The translations under genes and the position numbers were made by a program. Below, piece after piece: positions 36,510 to 48,593 of a stretch of 64,000 nt of DNA; position 1 is the first letter of the stretch, and every line of letters begins with the position of its first letter. The DNA comes from Taenia hydatigena (Eukaryota; Platyhelminthes; Cestoda; Cyclophyllidea; Taeniidae): contig JADWOT020000007.1 in assembly GCA_036345935.2 (NCBI GenBank), positions 7,046,074 to 7,110,073 of the forward strand, read 5' to 3'. The notes beneath the pieces were generated by a model. That model did not search any database. It was not told where the DNA came from and saw only the letters and a list, made by a program, of their open reading frames with translations.

Positions 36510-37399
36510 TTTTGTACACTTACCCTAACAAAACGGGGTACCCTTCCCGGTAAAAGGCGTAGAAAAGATCTTGCTCGCTAAACCGTTCGTCCATTTTAAG
36601 AGTATTATTTCTTGCTATTCAATTGACTTCATTTCGGTAAGCAAAGTTAGATTTATGATGGGTTCATAGGCTTTTGTAAGGGTGTGAAGTGCCATCCGAT
36701 AAAGTGGCTTTTGAACCAGCTGCACAGCAAGTAGTGGTGGCGATGATGGCGACGGAAATTTGTGGATCTTTGCGTGCTTGAGGAGGACAAATTTGTTAAA
36801 GTATTGTGTGACACTAGCTTGACAGGCTGATGAACGCAGTAAAGATGACATAAGGACTACTTAAGCTAATGTTTAGCAAAATTATTGTACGATTTATCAA
36901 ATTCATTTCAAGCCGACTACAAGGAGGATGAGACAGTCAAGCAGAACGTAAGCACAGTGCAGTTTTGAGGCAAAGGCACGCAAGAAGTTGGGCCTACCTG
37001 CGCAGACCACCAGCATGTGTTTCCCGCTAATATCGTGTGTACTCACAAATCCGCCCTTCTGCATCGATTGCATCCCCAGGTTCAGATGGCTGCTTCTTCT
37101 TTCTTTCATGCGTTAGTGGCGTTGTATTAGCCAAAGTCGAGCCCAGACCCATTATTATCAAACATTGCACCAAATTTGCAAAGCGGTGCTTAAAGTGTAT
37201 CTTGTCTCAATTCGTCCAAATGAAATTTAAGAAGCATTTACTGCCGACATTTTTAGCATTCTATTCTATTATATGTTTCCTCTGACAAAGTAGACAGGCT
37301 ATGCTTCTCCTCAAAGTTAAAATCAAAAGTGTATTTGTTCTAATTAGTGCCCTATTTATTCATCCACCCATCCGAGCAAAGTTATGTTAAGCAGCGCGC
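36510..37399. other. no feature recognised
   Basis: Short open frames on both strands; nothing to support. Confidence 0.4.
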
Positions 37400-37950
37400 C
37401 CGGGGCCTACTGGATCGGAGCCATATACCAATATACAAAGGCTGCACAGCATGTAGTCTTATCGGTCCATTGGCCGACAGAACAATGCGGATGGGTTAGC
37501 AAGAGCAGCAAGCTAAAGAGAAGGCAGACGAACCAAGTCTAGACCACCGACCATCTCTTCATTGGCGACAGCTTATGCACGCCCTTGCTAAGCCGGAATC
37601 AGTGTGGGTGGACGGTTTGAATGAACAGGAAGGACAGCAGCGCAGTTTTACGATTGCGGCAAACCGAGCCGTGAAAATATAAGATTTCTAGGACCGATAA
37701 TCACATTTAAAAGAGCAGACTCAAGGCTTTATGTGCAAGCAAACACAAGGATATAGGAAAAGCAATTAGCGCCCAAGCGTTTGCTGCGTCTTCGTAGCAG
37801 GCATCAGCCTACCGGCTTCTATTCCAACAGCATCTGGTGAAAGTCCATTGTTCGCGAACAATTGTTCCTTGCGCTTACAAGTGTAAGTAAACACAACTTT
37901 GTAATTGGCGCCATCTCTCCTTCCTCAAGGTCATCTTCTATTCATGATCG
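37400..37950 (+). repeat. SD-2, third partial copy
   Basis: Aligns with the right end of SD-2 copy 1 and its flank (21370-21930). Anchors are TAGT or GTGGTCTTATCG.T, GATTGCGGCAAA, CAAGGCTT, AATTAGCGCC.AAGCGT and GCATCA. It lies only ~1.5 kb upstream of SD-2 copy 2. Confidence 0.5.
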
Positions 37951-38028
37951 ACCGATCAACAATTCAAGTTGACTCATCAATCGAGCAATCAATACGCCAC
38001 GCGTCGTGATTTACTCGCACTTTTCGAG

Positions 38029-38950
38029 ATGTCGCATTGCTGCAAAGTTGTGCGCAGATTTTCAGCCCCCCTTTGCCTCTCCCGGCGGCAGCACTACCGT
38101 CGAAAAGACCAACTTTCAGGAGGCCACCCACTCATGAGTAAGTGGATTCCACACTGACTCGCCTGCTTTATCACTTGCAGCAATAGCAGTGCACACTCGG
38201 CTTAAGCTCTTCCTCCCTCTAATTGTTGTTGTTGTAGATGCAAGTGGACATCAGAGTCGCTTAACCACACTACCACTATCTTCCTCACCACCAACGCCAG
38301 CATTGATGTTGTGGCGACCACAATTAGTGGTAGCGTGGAAAAGCACTTCACCCACCGGATCTTCCTCTTTCATCGCAATTGGTCTCCCACTATCTTCCTC
38401 ATTTCTCACCTCCTCCCTCGTCTCCGTCTACTCTCCTGGCATTGTCCTTATACCTCCAATCGGCATCCCCCAGTACGACTGACGACGACATCACCATTTC
38501 TCGACGACGTCACCAAGCATACCAGTAAGTGCCTCCTCCTTCCCATCGCAGCCTTCATTCTTTACTCAGCTTCCTCTGCTCACATTCACTCATTCCTATT
38601 TCTCCCCTCGCTCAGGCCTCACCCGTGACAATAAGGCGCAGGAGCAGACGCAGAGCGATGACGACGAGGTCGATTTGATGTGGCACGAGGAATCGGAATG
38701 TGACCTGTCCGACTACTTGACTTTGACGAGTCAGTGGTCGGATGGGGATGAGCAGGCGGAGTGGTGGCAGTTGCCACCCTCCCGGATGGAATCAGATTCT
38801 CCTGCGTCGTCATCGTTCACCACAGTGAAGCCTTTGCTGCTGAGTCAACCTTCAACCACGCAGGGAGCGACAGAGGAGATGGATGTGGAATGGGAGGCTC
38901 ATATCCACCTTATTTTTTTCGCTCTGATGGATGTAGGTTTGGCATTTTGA
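38029..38950 (+). CDS. three-exon gene, acidic Ser-rich protein of unknown function
   Basis: Exons 38029-38137, 38474-38524 (51 bases) and 38616-38950 join in frame, both junctions in phase 1, giving about 164 residues. Splice sites are good: A/GTAAGTGG with CATCCCCCAG, then CCA/GTAAGTGC with a long pyrimidine tract ending CGCTCAG. The start is the first ATG after an in-frame stop (TGA near 37945); an upstream exon is possible. Residues 1-37 are basic and Cys/Arg-rich (MSHCCKVVRRF). The last exon is acidic (SDDDEVDLMWHEES, SQWSDGDEQAEWW), then Ser/Thr-rich, with a hydrophobic end. AATAAA lies at 38998-39003, 48 bases after the stop. A second strong acceptor (TCACTTGCAG, 38180) also keeps frame and would give another C-terminus ending at 38482. 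No family recognised. Confidence 0.45.
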
Positions 38951-38997
38951 CACTTCCCTTTCCTATATTGAGGTGTTACTTCAATCTAAAATGAAGA

Positions 38998-39003
38998 AAT
39001 AAA
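38998..39003 (+). terminator. AATAAA polyadenylation signal
   Basis: Canonical hexamer 48 bases after the TGA at 38948-38950 of the three-exon gene. Confidence 0.5.
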
Positions 39004-39419
39004 GAGATCAGTAAAATGAGGAGAAGTAGACTAATCTATTTGTGGCAATCACGAAACAATGGTTCAGTAATCGTTGAAGATACGGCTAATGCCATGCGAT
39101 TGTCTTTTCCCCACTAAATTTACCTTTGTTAAAAGAAATTGGGATCCCTTACCTTCATGTAGATCGCAGTTGCATTTAGATGCTGATTGGTGAAATATTC
39201 ATAGCCTTGGATTATTAATTTCCAGAGACCACATATAAAGATAGGCTACTCATCATAAGCACAACTTATGCGGTGCGATAGTCGCCCTCCGGTTCAAAGT
39301 AGCTATGAACAAAATCGGGATATTTAGTATACTTGTACGTCGCATTAGCAGTTGAATGCTAACTGCTAAAATATTCCCAACTTTGGATTGTTATATTTGT
39401 TGATGCCACATAACAAGTG
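39004..39419. other. no feature recognised
   Basis: Spacer between the three-exon gene and SD-2 copy 2. It contains a local imperfect direct repeat: GCATTTAGATGCTGATTGGTG then AAATATTC at about 39173, and GCATTAGCAGTTGAATGCT then AAATATTCCCAACTTTGGATT at about 39343. Confidence 0.4.
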
Positions 39420-42350
39420 CCAGTAGATAGGGGCGTGGGAAAGGAGTAGTAGGCAAATAGACACCCATATCTCTATTCGAGGCCTTCATGAAACGTACTT
39501 TTTGAGTGTGCGCTGTGATCCCTTATAGCTGAGAGGAAGAAGGAAAGGGCCTCATTTCACATGGCATGGATTGAGCTACGTAGATTAGGCGGGCTAAATA
39601 AGAGTGCTGGGCTGACTTTAGTAGTAACGTATGAAGACGCTGCTAAAGATGAGGCATGCACAGTTGATCAGATAGCTCTGTCAATCTACATCTTTCCCAG
39701 TTTATCAAAGCCAGCTATAATCTAGCTTAGGTGATCAATCCAGTCTGTGATATTCTGGTGGATTCTAGTCTGGTCCAGTTAGGCATAGTCTTGGGTACTG
39801 TGTTACAGTGCTTTCACAATGGAACATGGATATAAAGCAGGTTGTTGCACTTCAGTAGGTCTGCTGCTGTCGCTGTTTATTTAGCGGTTACAAACGCATG
39901 TAAGAGCCATTAAAAGCTAGCGCAGCACACTGAGCGCAGTTTAAGGCATGAAGTTAATTGAAGGAGTCAACGACATGCCACTAAAAATTTCTATAGAGCT
40001 AACAAATAGACGCGTCTGGTGCGTATTTGCATTCCTACGACTGGACGATTCCTTGCCTCTGATTATCAGCGACACCAGCGGTGCATGCATTTCTTCTATG
40101 GAAGTGAAGAAGCAGGCATTTTCAGGTTAAGCAGATACAGGGATGGTTGAGATAGAAGTGCAGGGATAAGAAACCGCGGGAATAAGGGAGAGTGGGAAGA
40201 GGGAAGTGAGGATTGGAAGTGAACAGTAGGGGGTAATCCTGTACAGTACTGTGATGCAGCGTTCTCTGCTTCCTTTTTTCACCACGATTTTCATGAAACT
40301 GATATATTTATCATCTCAACTAGTCATTTGACTGAGTTAAATGTGAAGGATTTAGACCAGTGGAAAAAGCATGAACTTCTTTTAAGGTGATTCAGAGACG
40401 CAAAGCATGGCATTCCCTCTCTAAGTGATATACACTGGGTACCAGATGTGATGCTATTAAAATGATGTACGCAAATGAAGCAGGAGGGAAGGAAAAGAAG
40501 GGTGGTACAACTTACCCATAACTTACAATTTCCATTCGATGTGGCGTGGGTGGGCGTGTTGGGAGGTTGGAACTGAAGGGCGGATGGATTTGGAGGCGGT
40601 AGAAGAGATGAAAAGAAGACCCGAGGCCAAAAGGAAGTTAATTGAGACGGAGGCAATGACGGAGAACTAAACGGCGGGAACGAGATCGTGATGAAGTTGA
40701 TAAAAGCAGCCAAAACAACTCGCATTAGAGCATGTCTGGAGTGTGGCTGGGTGATGGACTTCTTTGAATCTGACACGTGTATCTCAATTAGCAGCACATG
40801 TTACGTGGTTGCCTTCAATTCCGACTGATGTAGGCTTTAGGCGTCGTTCCTTTTCAAGGTTTTGCAAGAGCAGTTATTACTTGCTTTGGTGCTCTTTCAC
40901 CCTAAGCTCTTTTCTTGCATCATCCTACATGCAAATGAGACGATTCTAATGCATTTTGATAAAATGCTTGCCGTCCTATCGATAGCTCTTTCTGATGCTG
41001 TCATTTGAACTGGTCGTCTTTTGGGCTCTTAGGCAATTCTCGTTTCCGCCTCAAGGTGCTTACCTTTAGCTGAATGCAGAAATAGATGACCAAGTGGAGG
41101 AACTGTGGTAAATGAAGCAGATGGATGGCTGAAATGATGCTTAAATGATGACTGATTGAGGAGGCGATATCTATAAATCAGCCCAACTTTCATGCGGTTC
41201 TTCTACCTGTGTGCTGTGCTTGGTTTACAGGAACGCCTTGGAAAGATGCGCTGGTGGAGGTGGAATATGAGCGCTATGCAGAAGGATTTCTCCAGCGGCA
41301 GAGTTTAAAACACTATTGATGATATCGTCATAAAGGTAACTATCTTAACTTCGGCTGGCTTGCGTTTGACTAACGGATCCACTACCTTGCTAGCTGCAAG
41401 CGGCTTTCCAAAAGAATTAAATATGAACCACTACAATTCAATCTGACAATCAATGTTACGCTCTGTCCTTCTAGTGAAATGTTTTCCGAAGTACTGTGAC
41501 TCTAAATTATAAGTGCTCTACCTCACAAATACGATATCTTCGACGAGCATAGACAAACTAATGCTAGATTTTTCTTTGCGTAAATCATGCCACAAAGTTT
41601 GATGATGTCTCTCTCAGTTAAACTCATTTAAAATATGGGCTGATTGTCTTAAAACCTAACAGCTATTTACTCGTTGAACATGACAGAATCGTTTAAGAAG
41701 TAGACCTATTAGTAATGACACCGCTTATTAAAATAGCTTGCCTCTCATACCCAATGGGGTAGACAAACCTTTTTTAACTAAATGTCATTGATGAGCTAAA
41801 AACACTCTTTGACCAAGCTATAATAATATTAAACTTTGCAATGCGGCATTGACACATTTTTACAGCGATTGACGGTCCAACGAAACATAGTCTTGAGCAA
41901 ATGCTATAATTATTTTCCACTTACCCATGCGTGAGATTGTTTGTAGTCCAACTCGCCGTGGGTAGAGTAGATAATTGAGTAGGTCAGCCGACTAGGCAGA
42001 TAACCAGTAGGTAGCAAATGCACAGCAGGCGGTCTTATCGATTACATTGATCCGTTTATCGACCAGCCACTCAAGGCGGATGAGTCATCAACGAGGCGCC
42101 TGCTGAAAAGAGTATGAACCACTCACCTATCCGACGGTGGCTTAAACCTATCCTCACGTAGGGTTTATTAACGAAAGTGGATGTTGGGATAAAAAAGCTC
42201 GAATGGGACAAGCAACTGCAAAAGCAGTAGCAAAATTTCCATGGTTGCGGCAAAAGGTATTCAAAAAATGAGCAAACTCCTATTACCGAAAATTATTTTA
42301 GCAAAAAAGGCTTCAAGGATCTGCACACAAGCAGACACATAAAGAGCGCA
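39420..42350 (+). repeat. segmental duplication SD-2, copy 2 (~2.9 kb)
   Basis: Partner of 18800-21720, same orientation and order. A 157-codon minus-strand open frame (40324-40797) lies inside. The matching frame in copy 1 (19880-20212) keeps only the SDSKKS.TQP.SRHAL block before indels, so I do not call a gene. Confidence 0.75.
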
Positions 42351-42779
42351 ATCTGACTAGGCTGACAAAAATCGTGCCATTTTCAACTTCTATTAGCCGT
42401 CATGTTGACCACATCAATCACGTGAGTGCCGAAGTACGGCAACACCTCATTTGGTGAAATGGACAAACTCGCCTTGATCCCAATGCAGAATACACAATCA
42501 TCGTAATAATTGAATGGGATGTGATGGCATTTTATTTTTATTTGGCACAGTTTGACTATAAATTAGGCCAGAGGGTAAGAAGCGGAATCAAAAATTGCAA
42601 GCAGGACTGTCTTACGGCAAGAAGAGGCAAAAATAGTTGCACGCGTAATGGGGTAGGTAAGAACTTGACCAATGGATTGCTTAAAACAGATGGTAAAACG
42701 AAAGGAGGAAGGTGCGAGTAAGGAAGAAAATGAAGACGTAGATACTGCTAAAGCATATGCAAGCATAAAACATATCATG
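42351..42779. other. no feature recognised
   Basis: Spacer after SD-2 copy 2; short overlapping open frames on both strands only. Confidence 0.4.
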
Positions 42780-43133
42780 TCAGTCATTAAACCAGATAGT
42801 CGAGGGACGCATACGAGAACCAGGATGCATAGCCTCGTCTGTCAACGGGCTTGTACCTTCCAACCTCATGTCCGTTAGCGACTTGGCCTTAGTGCCTGTC
42901 GGGTTTGAGTCTGAGTATGAGGCAAAGATCGGGCCGGAATACATCCGGGTGACTCGACCAGCCCACTCACGTGCCCCCACCAGTGACCAAATGAAACTGG
43001 GATTTAGGTGAGTGTTATTGCAATTAACGTGAAAAAGGCAATCAGGTGCCGTAACTAAGTGGGATTTGATTTCCATTGCGTTGCCTACGAAATCGCCAAT
43101 GTCTGGAACACTAGACGGGATGTCTCGGTACAT
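42780..43133 (-). other. coding-like GC-rich island, strand unresolved
   Basis: The minus strand is open for 117 codons (MYRDIPSSVPDIGDFVGNA at the start, then MYSGPIFASYSDSNPTG mid-way, stop 42780-42782). The plus strand is open over 42769-43011 and reads GCIASSVNGLVPSNLMSVSD, then LALVPVGFESEYEAKIGPEY, ending with a TGA. On the plus strand a TTTAG/GTGAGTG donor-like site overlaps that stop. Both frames have protein-like composition and the island is clearly GC-richer than its flanks. I cannot choose between them and recognise neither product. Confidence 0.3.
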
Positions 43134-46064
43134 TCAAAGATAACCTTACCTCCTTTACCACAGTAAGTGTTGGCATACCATTCATTTAACGCATTTGTAT
43201 TTCAGAGTGCGTGGTGGGGTATAACTCACAGGATTGTGCCCAACAGGGTATCTATAAGAGTAGTTTAAAATGTCTATGTGTCCTTGTTTTAAGAGCCGCT
43301 AACCGGGTATGGTCTCTTTATTGACGAAGAATGATGGTCGCCAACTAGAAGATTCCTGCAATTAAGATAGCTTGCAATAGAACGCTCAACGAATTTATTT
43401 TACGTAAGATCATATCTGTCGTGGTAAGAGGGAGGATAGCATTAGTAATGTGTACAGGCCTACGAGAAGACTTGCAAAAGCACCAGAGCGATTGAAGTGG
43501 TTGGGATTGGAGCAGTAATTTCTTGAAGGCAAATTTGAGAGTCCTTGCGATTGCGGGCATTGAAGTGGAAGCGCTTGAAGTAGTCGTTATGGGATTCGAG
43601 AATAGTTCCGTTGTTGTAGCGATTGAAGAATTGGTTACGATTTTGGGAGTCCTTGCGAAAATCCCAGTAGCAATTGGCACTCATTCCTCGTCTATCTAAA
43701 ACAGCAAATTATCTCTATAACATCTCGCAATGTCTACACGTGAACTGAATCCTAATCGTGTATATGGAGCCTTGTAGTACGATGACTGAGGCTTGACTTT
43801 TGTTGCTGAGCTAATCTGCATCTGCACTAAATACAGATTTAATTTGCTTACACATTAGTTTCGTTAAATCATTTTTCATGCGTGCAAGCGGCTACATGTG
43901 CATGTGCTGTACTGTCGATTCATTCTTCCCATTTCTAAATTCTGTTTATTTCCAACTGCTGATACTTGCGCCCACTTACAGTGCATGGTCTAGCATCAAG
44001 TATCATTTCCCTCGAGTGCTCCTGCTTGGCGAGACCCTTGATTCGATGTCCGCGTGATGTTCTTCTGACGCAAATCGTATTCTTAACTACCCAGTGATTC
44101 TTTAACCCACTCTCTTTTGAATCAAGCCTCCTTGTAATTCTCCTGTTCTTGTCCATGCTTACCTTAATTTAAAAAGATGAGGAGCTGGAGGAAATATCGA
44201 CAAACGATAATCGGAGTTCTGGAGGCGAATTTAAAAACTGAGCTTAACTAAGCATCCATTTAACAAGTGCGGTGTCGCCTGACTTCTTGTGGAGTCTGGC
44301 AAAAGTGGGAACAAAGGATGTGCACACGCCACGGAAAAGTAAATGAGCGACGATGTTAAACACAAGGTTATCTATCACGACTCCATGTTCTGTCGAAAGC
44401 TATAGATAAAGGAAGCGACGCTACCCGAGATATAGCAGAAAGAAATATGTGCAGCATTCAAGGTCACGATACCTTTTCTGCTTCTCTTCTAGCTAGATGG
44501 AGCCAAAATTGATGTTACCAGTCAGCCCTAACATAAAAACAACGAGACAAATTGGAATGGAGCAAGATCTTACTCTAACCGAATCCTCTTCCATCCGGTC
44601 CGCCCTTACACAAATCTGACTTAAAGTCAGTGCTTTTACGCTTATCTATAGATGCCCGTAGCAGCCAGCCTATTTTTCGTCCGCGAAGCCATTTTCGACA
44701 CAGCGAAACCGCAAAGAGAGTTGAGCTACTAGGGAGAAACAATTGATGTCGCGGTCGGTCATCTCTTTAGTCATCACAGTTAACTCATGAGTGTTTCCTA
44801 TGGCTATGCTCAACCTGTAATGCCTGACGCAGGAGGCTGACCAACCATCCTCGAAGCCATTCCTCCACAGCAAATCTTTGCTGCGCATGGTATACGGCAG
44901 AATGAGGGAAGAGAAGGCGGCATTGCTTTGAGGTGCTATTTCACATGGTCATGCAGCGCTTATAACACCATCGCTAGTTCTTTCATCCAGTTATAACTGG
45001 CATACAAATAAATGGCAACACCATTTGCCATCAAAACTTCTCATTCCATAATGTCGTCCACATGCCTTCACAGCAGCCTACATTGAGTCCATACATGAGA
45101 AAAACATGGCTGTTCTTTGTTTACTTCTTCAAATATCATAAACATGTTCCCTCTCAACGCGTTTAACAGTCATCATGGACGCAGTGACAGCCTCAGATCG
45201 CTGGTACATTTGCGGTTTCTGAAAGCAAATTTGACTTCATAGCGGTCTAGTCGCTCAAGCATATGGTTATTGCACTGAAATCAGGCAGAACTGCTCGTTC
45301 GTAACTTCGAAATTTCAGCCAATTGCTTAGATGTGCGACTAAACTAGTCTTAGAATCTACCACCGTAGTCCCCGATTTGCTCGCAAGAGAAAAGATCTTC
45401 CAGCTCTACTTATTTTCTGCTGGGCAAAGCAAAGGCCCATTTCAACTTCCCGCTATTTTGGTTGATGCTCTCGTTCTGGCTAATGGGTACGTAGAGCTGA
45501 AGGATCTTGTAACTGGTAAAGTGCATTCGTCTTAACGTGGGTCATTGTCAGCATTGGAAGTCAATTATCGCTTGTGTTGCTTTGCACTGGAAGAAGAGCA
45601 ACCCTCTCAAACCTAGGTGTCGTAGCGCTAACTGGCTCTCTGGTGGCATGCAACTGCTGAGAGCCTCACCCTTCTAAACTGAGCACGCAGTGTTGGAGCT
45701 TTTTCACAAATCTCATTGCTATCCTCATGAAAATGTCCCCAATGTATCATATTCGTATGCCATTCGCTCTTTGTCACAGCTTTTAGCCTTGTGAATGTGT
45801 CCATTTTGTGATGAATGTGTCTGACAAGATAGCCTCAAACGGCGAGTACTTACGTGATAAACCGCTGGCGTATGCTAGGGCTCTGCTTTTTGGAAAAAAA
45901 ACAGGTACGTTGGTGTGTAGTCATATGAAAGCAGCACTCCTCATGCACCATGATTTTCGTTAAAAGCGATGGATGCGCTGCTGCTATGCAATGAACCATC
46001 AGCACCAATCGTCATAACCATCGCCAATATCGCTAGCTACCAAGCCATAGACCTATCGTACCAC
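43134..46064. other. no supported gene
   Basis: The most protein-like stretch is minus-strand 43460-43684, rich in Asn, Phe, Tyr and Arg, with RKDSQ occurring twice about 37 residues apart. It lacks convincing splice sites. The remainder shows nothing. Confidence 0.35.
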
Positions 46065-46510
46065 CTCGAATACCACTCCGTCCGCCCATTAATCGCCTGT
46101 CAAATGCCAGCACAATTTATATCAACATGCCTTATCAATTTCTTCCACTTTTTATTAGCAATGGGATCCGCAAGCTCTTTTTATTGTAACACCGATAGAG
46201 TTGGCTTTCTTGAAAAGCTAGCTCCCAGAATGTCAGCATGGCACATGGGACCGAAAATCAGTGCAACGAGTATAATTTCTCCTTCCGCTCCTCTGTTCCT
46301 TAGCCGCTAATGAGTCCAAATCTGCTTGCTTTCTGTGGGAGATTCTCTTGTTCGACACGAAGGAACACAAACCCAATGCATGCAACGCACATGCATGGAT
46401 GTGCTGCCTGAGTTACAACAGACCTGGTTTGATATTCTCTTGCACTAAGAGCCGGATTAAGACCACAAAGTTTTTTTGCATTAATGCTAAATTGAACACA
46501 TTGCAACGAG
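46065..46510 (+). repeat. dispersed repeat R6, single X-Y copy
   Basis: Matches the tandem block at 30130-30830. Anchors are GCAAGCTCTTTTTATTG.AAC (46170), TAGAGTTG.CTTTCTT and GAAAATCAGTGCA. Confidence 0.55.
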
Positions 46511-48374
46511 TTCGATCTTTAACAAGTACCCGCGAACTATCCACACCAGTCTTTAACATCGGGCACATTTAAGATGTTTGATTAAACAGGCAACTTCACT
46601 CCGTCTAGGGCTTACTATGGCTAAGGAGCGTGTTTGAGAATGAAGGTGGTTCGTTGGCCTACGCAATGAATATTACAAGAGGGATGGGACTCTGCGATTT
46701 TCTGCTTAGTTTGTTTTGCTGTCGATTCCGGTTTCCATCCTCAGTATTCCAGTCTAGCATGGGATCTTACGACAGGTAACACAGCCAGAGGTAAATTTGT
46801 TACAACGGCGACTTGCTTCCGACGAAAGTTGGCTAGTGTTTAGTGAAATGCGCTACTTCTGAATATTAGATATGAGCCAGTAACTTGAATTTCACTCTTC
46901 TACCTACGTTTCGCGTTATTGACTTAGTCTTTAAATAGTAACATTTTCCTGGGTTGCTGGATAAATTAGTTTTCTCCCACAAATACCCATTCCTCTGCGA
47001 TCGTATGGCGCTCGCCATGAAAACATGCAAAGTAGTGTACTTGATGTAATGTACTTGAAATCGCGGAAAAGGGGTATGTAATCTGCAACTCAGTATAAGC
47101 TGGTGGATAGTAGTTCGTAAACAGTAGGGCTAGTAATTACCGACAAACTCAGATACCAAGGTAAAGCTAATTGAGACACGGGCAATTTTTGACGATGAAT
47201 ATCCTCGTTAGCGTGCGATTTGACGTGTCTTAACAGTTAATCAGATCACATCAATACTGTCTCCCTGTTATCTCCAAGTTATGGCACCAGTGGTCAGTTT
47301 TATGCCTTGACTAGGTTTTGACGTATAGCATGAAGAAAGGTATTGTGTAACAACTACCTGGATGCGGTTGGATGGATAAGGGATGTGACAAGGGTTATGG
47401 TGAATTTGTCGGTCTCCGGGCGAGTGGCGAAACCGGCATCGCAGGCAATTTGAGCCCGTAGGAGCACGTGCTGCATTGCATCGGTTCTGTGGTGGCACTT
47501 AATTACTTTCAACTCACTTGGCATCACTCTTCCTCATTCCCACATAGCGCATTATTTTCCCATAAATTACACCCTTCCTTCTTATTTTACTCCCCTCGAT
47601 ATCTATTCCCTGTTTAACATTCAGAGTGCTCTTCTCACCTACTCACTTACTTCGTTTTATTCACTTCTCACGGAAGTGTTCACACACTGCGTTCAAAATT
47701 CACGCTATTTTCCCAACTAATTTAATTGTTCCGTTCGCGCTTGTCGATTATCCCTAGCATTTCTTTGCCGATTTTGTAAATACGAAGTATCTGAATGATT
47801 GTAACGTTTTCAAACAAAAAGGTGCTGTCGACCCCACGTTTGCAGACTGACCGTATTTTCAGAAATGTTGCTTCTGTCCGAATACTTGTTGTTTTCTGTT
47901 GCCACTGTTAGTTCCGTGCCGTCGAGGAGACGCCTTGTTTATATGGATGCACCGCTTTAGCCGTGCTCGCTTTGTTGGCGACTGCTAACAAAGGTTGGCA
48001 TGCATCGAACCTGTTATGCACAATTTCTGTACCCATCACCGTGACAACCCGAAGTCTCATGTAGCCGCACTGACAAGGATAGGCATCCTCCTGTGGCATT
48101 TGCTAGCTAATCGATGCTGGCGTCTATTGTAGTTCAAATTTCACTTGAGACCAATCGTATAAGCATGCATTAATTAGTGAACGCGATTGACATGCGCATT
48201 TGTTTGTTTCCAGTGTTTTCTGGACGAAAACGTAAATGCGTCACCGTACCTCGCCGACTACTGCTTCGATTTTGGATGAGTATTATCACTCACCACAAGG
48301 TCTAGGGATAATCAGCCTATAATACACCCACTTTTAACAACTCTAGGTAACCACGGCGGGAAAGATGAGCTGCT
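46511..48374. other. no feature recognised
   Basis: A GC-richer 63-codon minus-strand frame at 47908-48099 looks protein-like but has no motif or splice support. Otherwise nothing. Confidence 0.35.
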
Positions 48375-48447
48375 CATCCTGGGTGGGACTCGAACCCACA
48401 ATCTTCGGCTCCGGAAACCGACGCCTTATCCATTAGGCCACCAGGAC
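48375..48447 (-). tRNA. tRNA-Arg (CCG)
   Basis: A 73-base cloverleaf. The acceptor GTCCTGG pairs with CCAGGAT, the D arm is TGGCCTAATGGATAAGGC, and the anticodon loop TTCCGGA sits in the perfect stem TCGGT/GCCGA. The T arm GTGGG/CCCAC has loop TTCGAGT and the discriminator is G. Both internal promoter boxes are intact. It decodes CGG. It lies head-to-head with tRNA-Pro, 74 bases apart. No TTTT follows within the next 20 bases. Confidence 0.95.
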
Positions 48448-48521
48448 CGAACCGCATTTTGTATTAAAGTATTTTTGATAATTTACTGCAACGGTTGCGC
48501 GGCTTGCTGCGACGTCCACGC

Positions 48522-48593
48522 GGCTCAGTGGTCTAGGGGTATGATTCTCGCTTTGGGTGCGAGAGGTCCCGGGTTCAAATCCCGGCTGAGCCC
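48522..48593 (+). tRNA. tRNA-Pro (TGG)
   Basis: A 72-base cloverleaf almost identical to animal tRNA-Pro. The acceptor GGCTCAG pairs with CTGAGCC, the anticodon loop TTTGGGT sits in stem CTCGC/GCGAG, and the T arm is CCGGG/CCCGG with loop TTCAAAT. It decodes CCA (and, with modification, other CCN codons). Divergent from the tRNA-Arg gene. No TTTT terminator is visible within ~30 bases. Confidence 0.96.

Noticed and set aside
40324..40797. 157-codon minus-strand open frame inside SD-2 copy 2
   Set aside because: The matching frame in SD-2 copy 1 diverges by indels after a short shared block, so it is not maintained as a protein.
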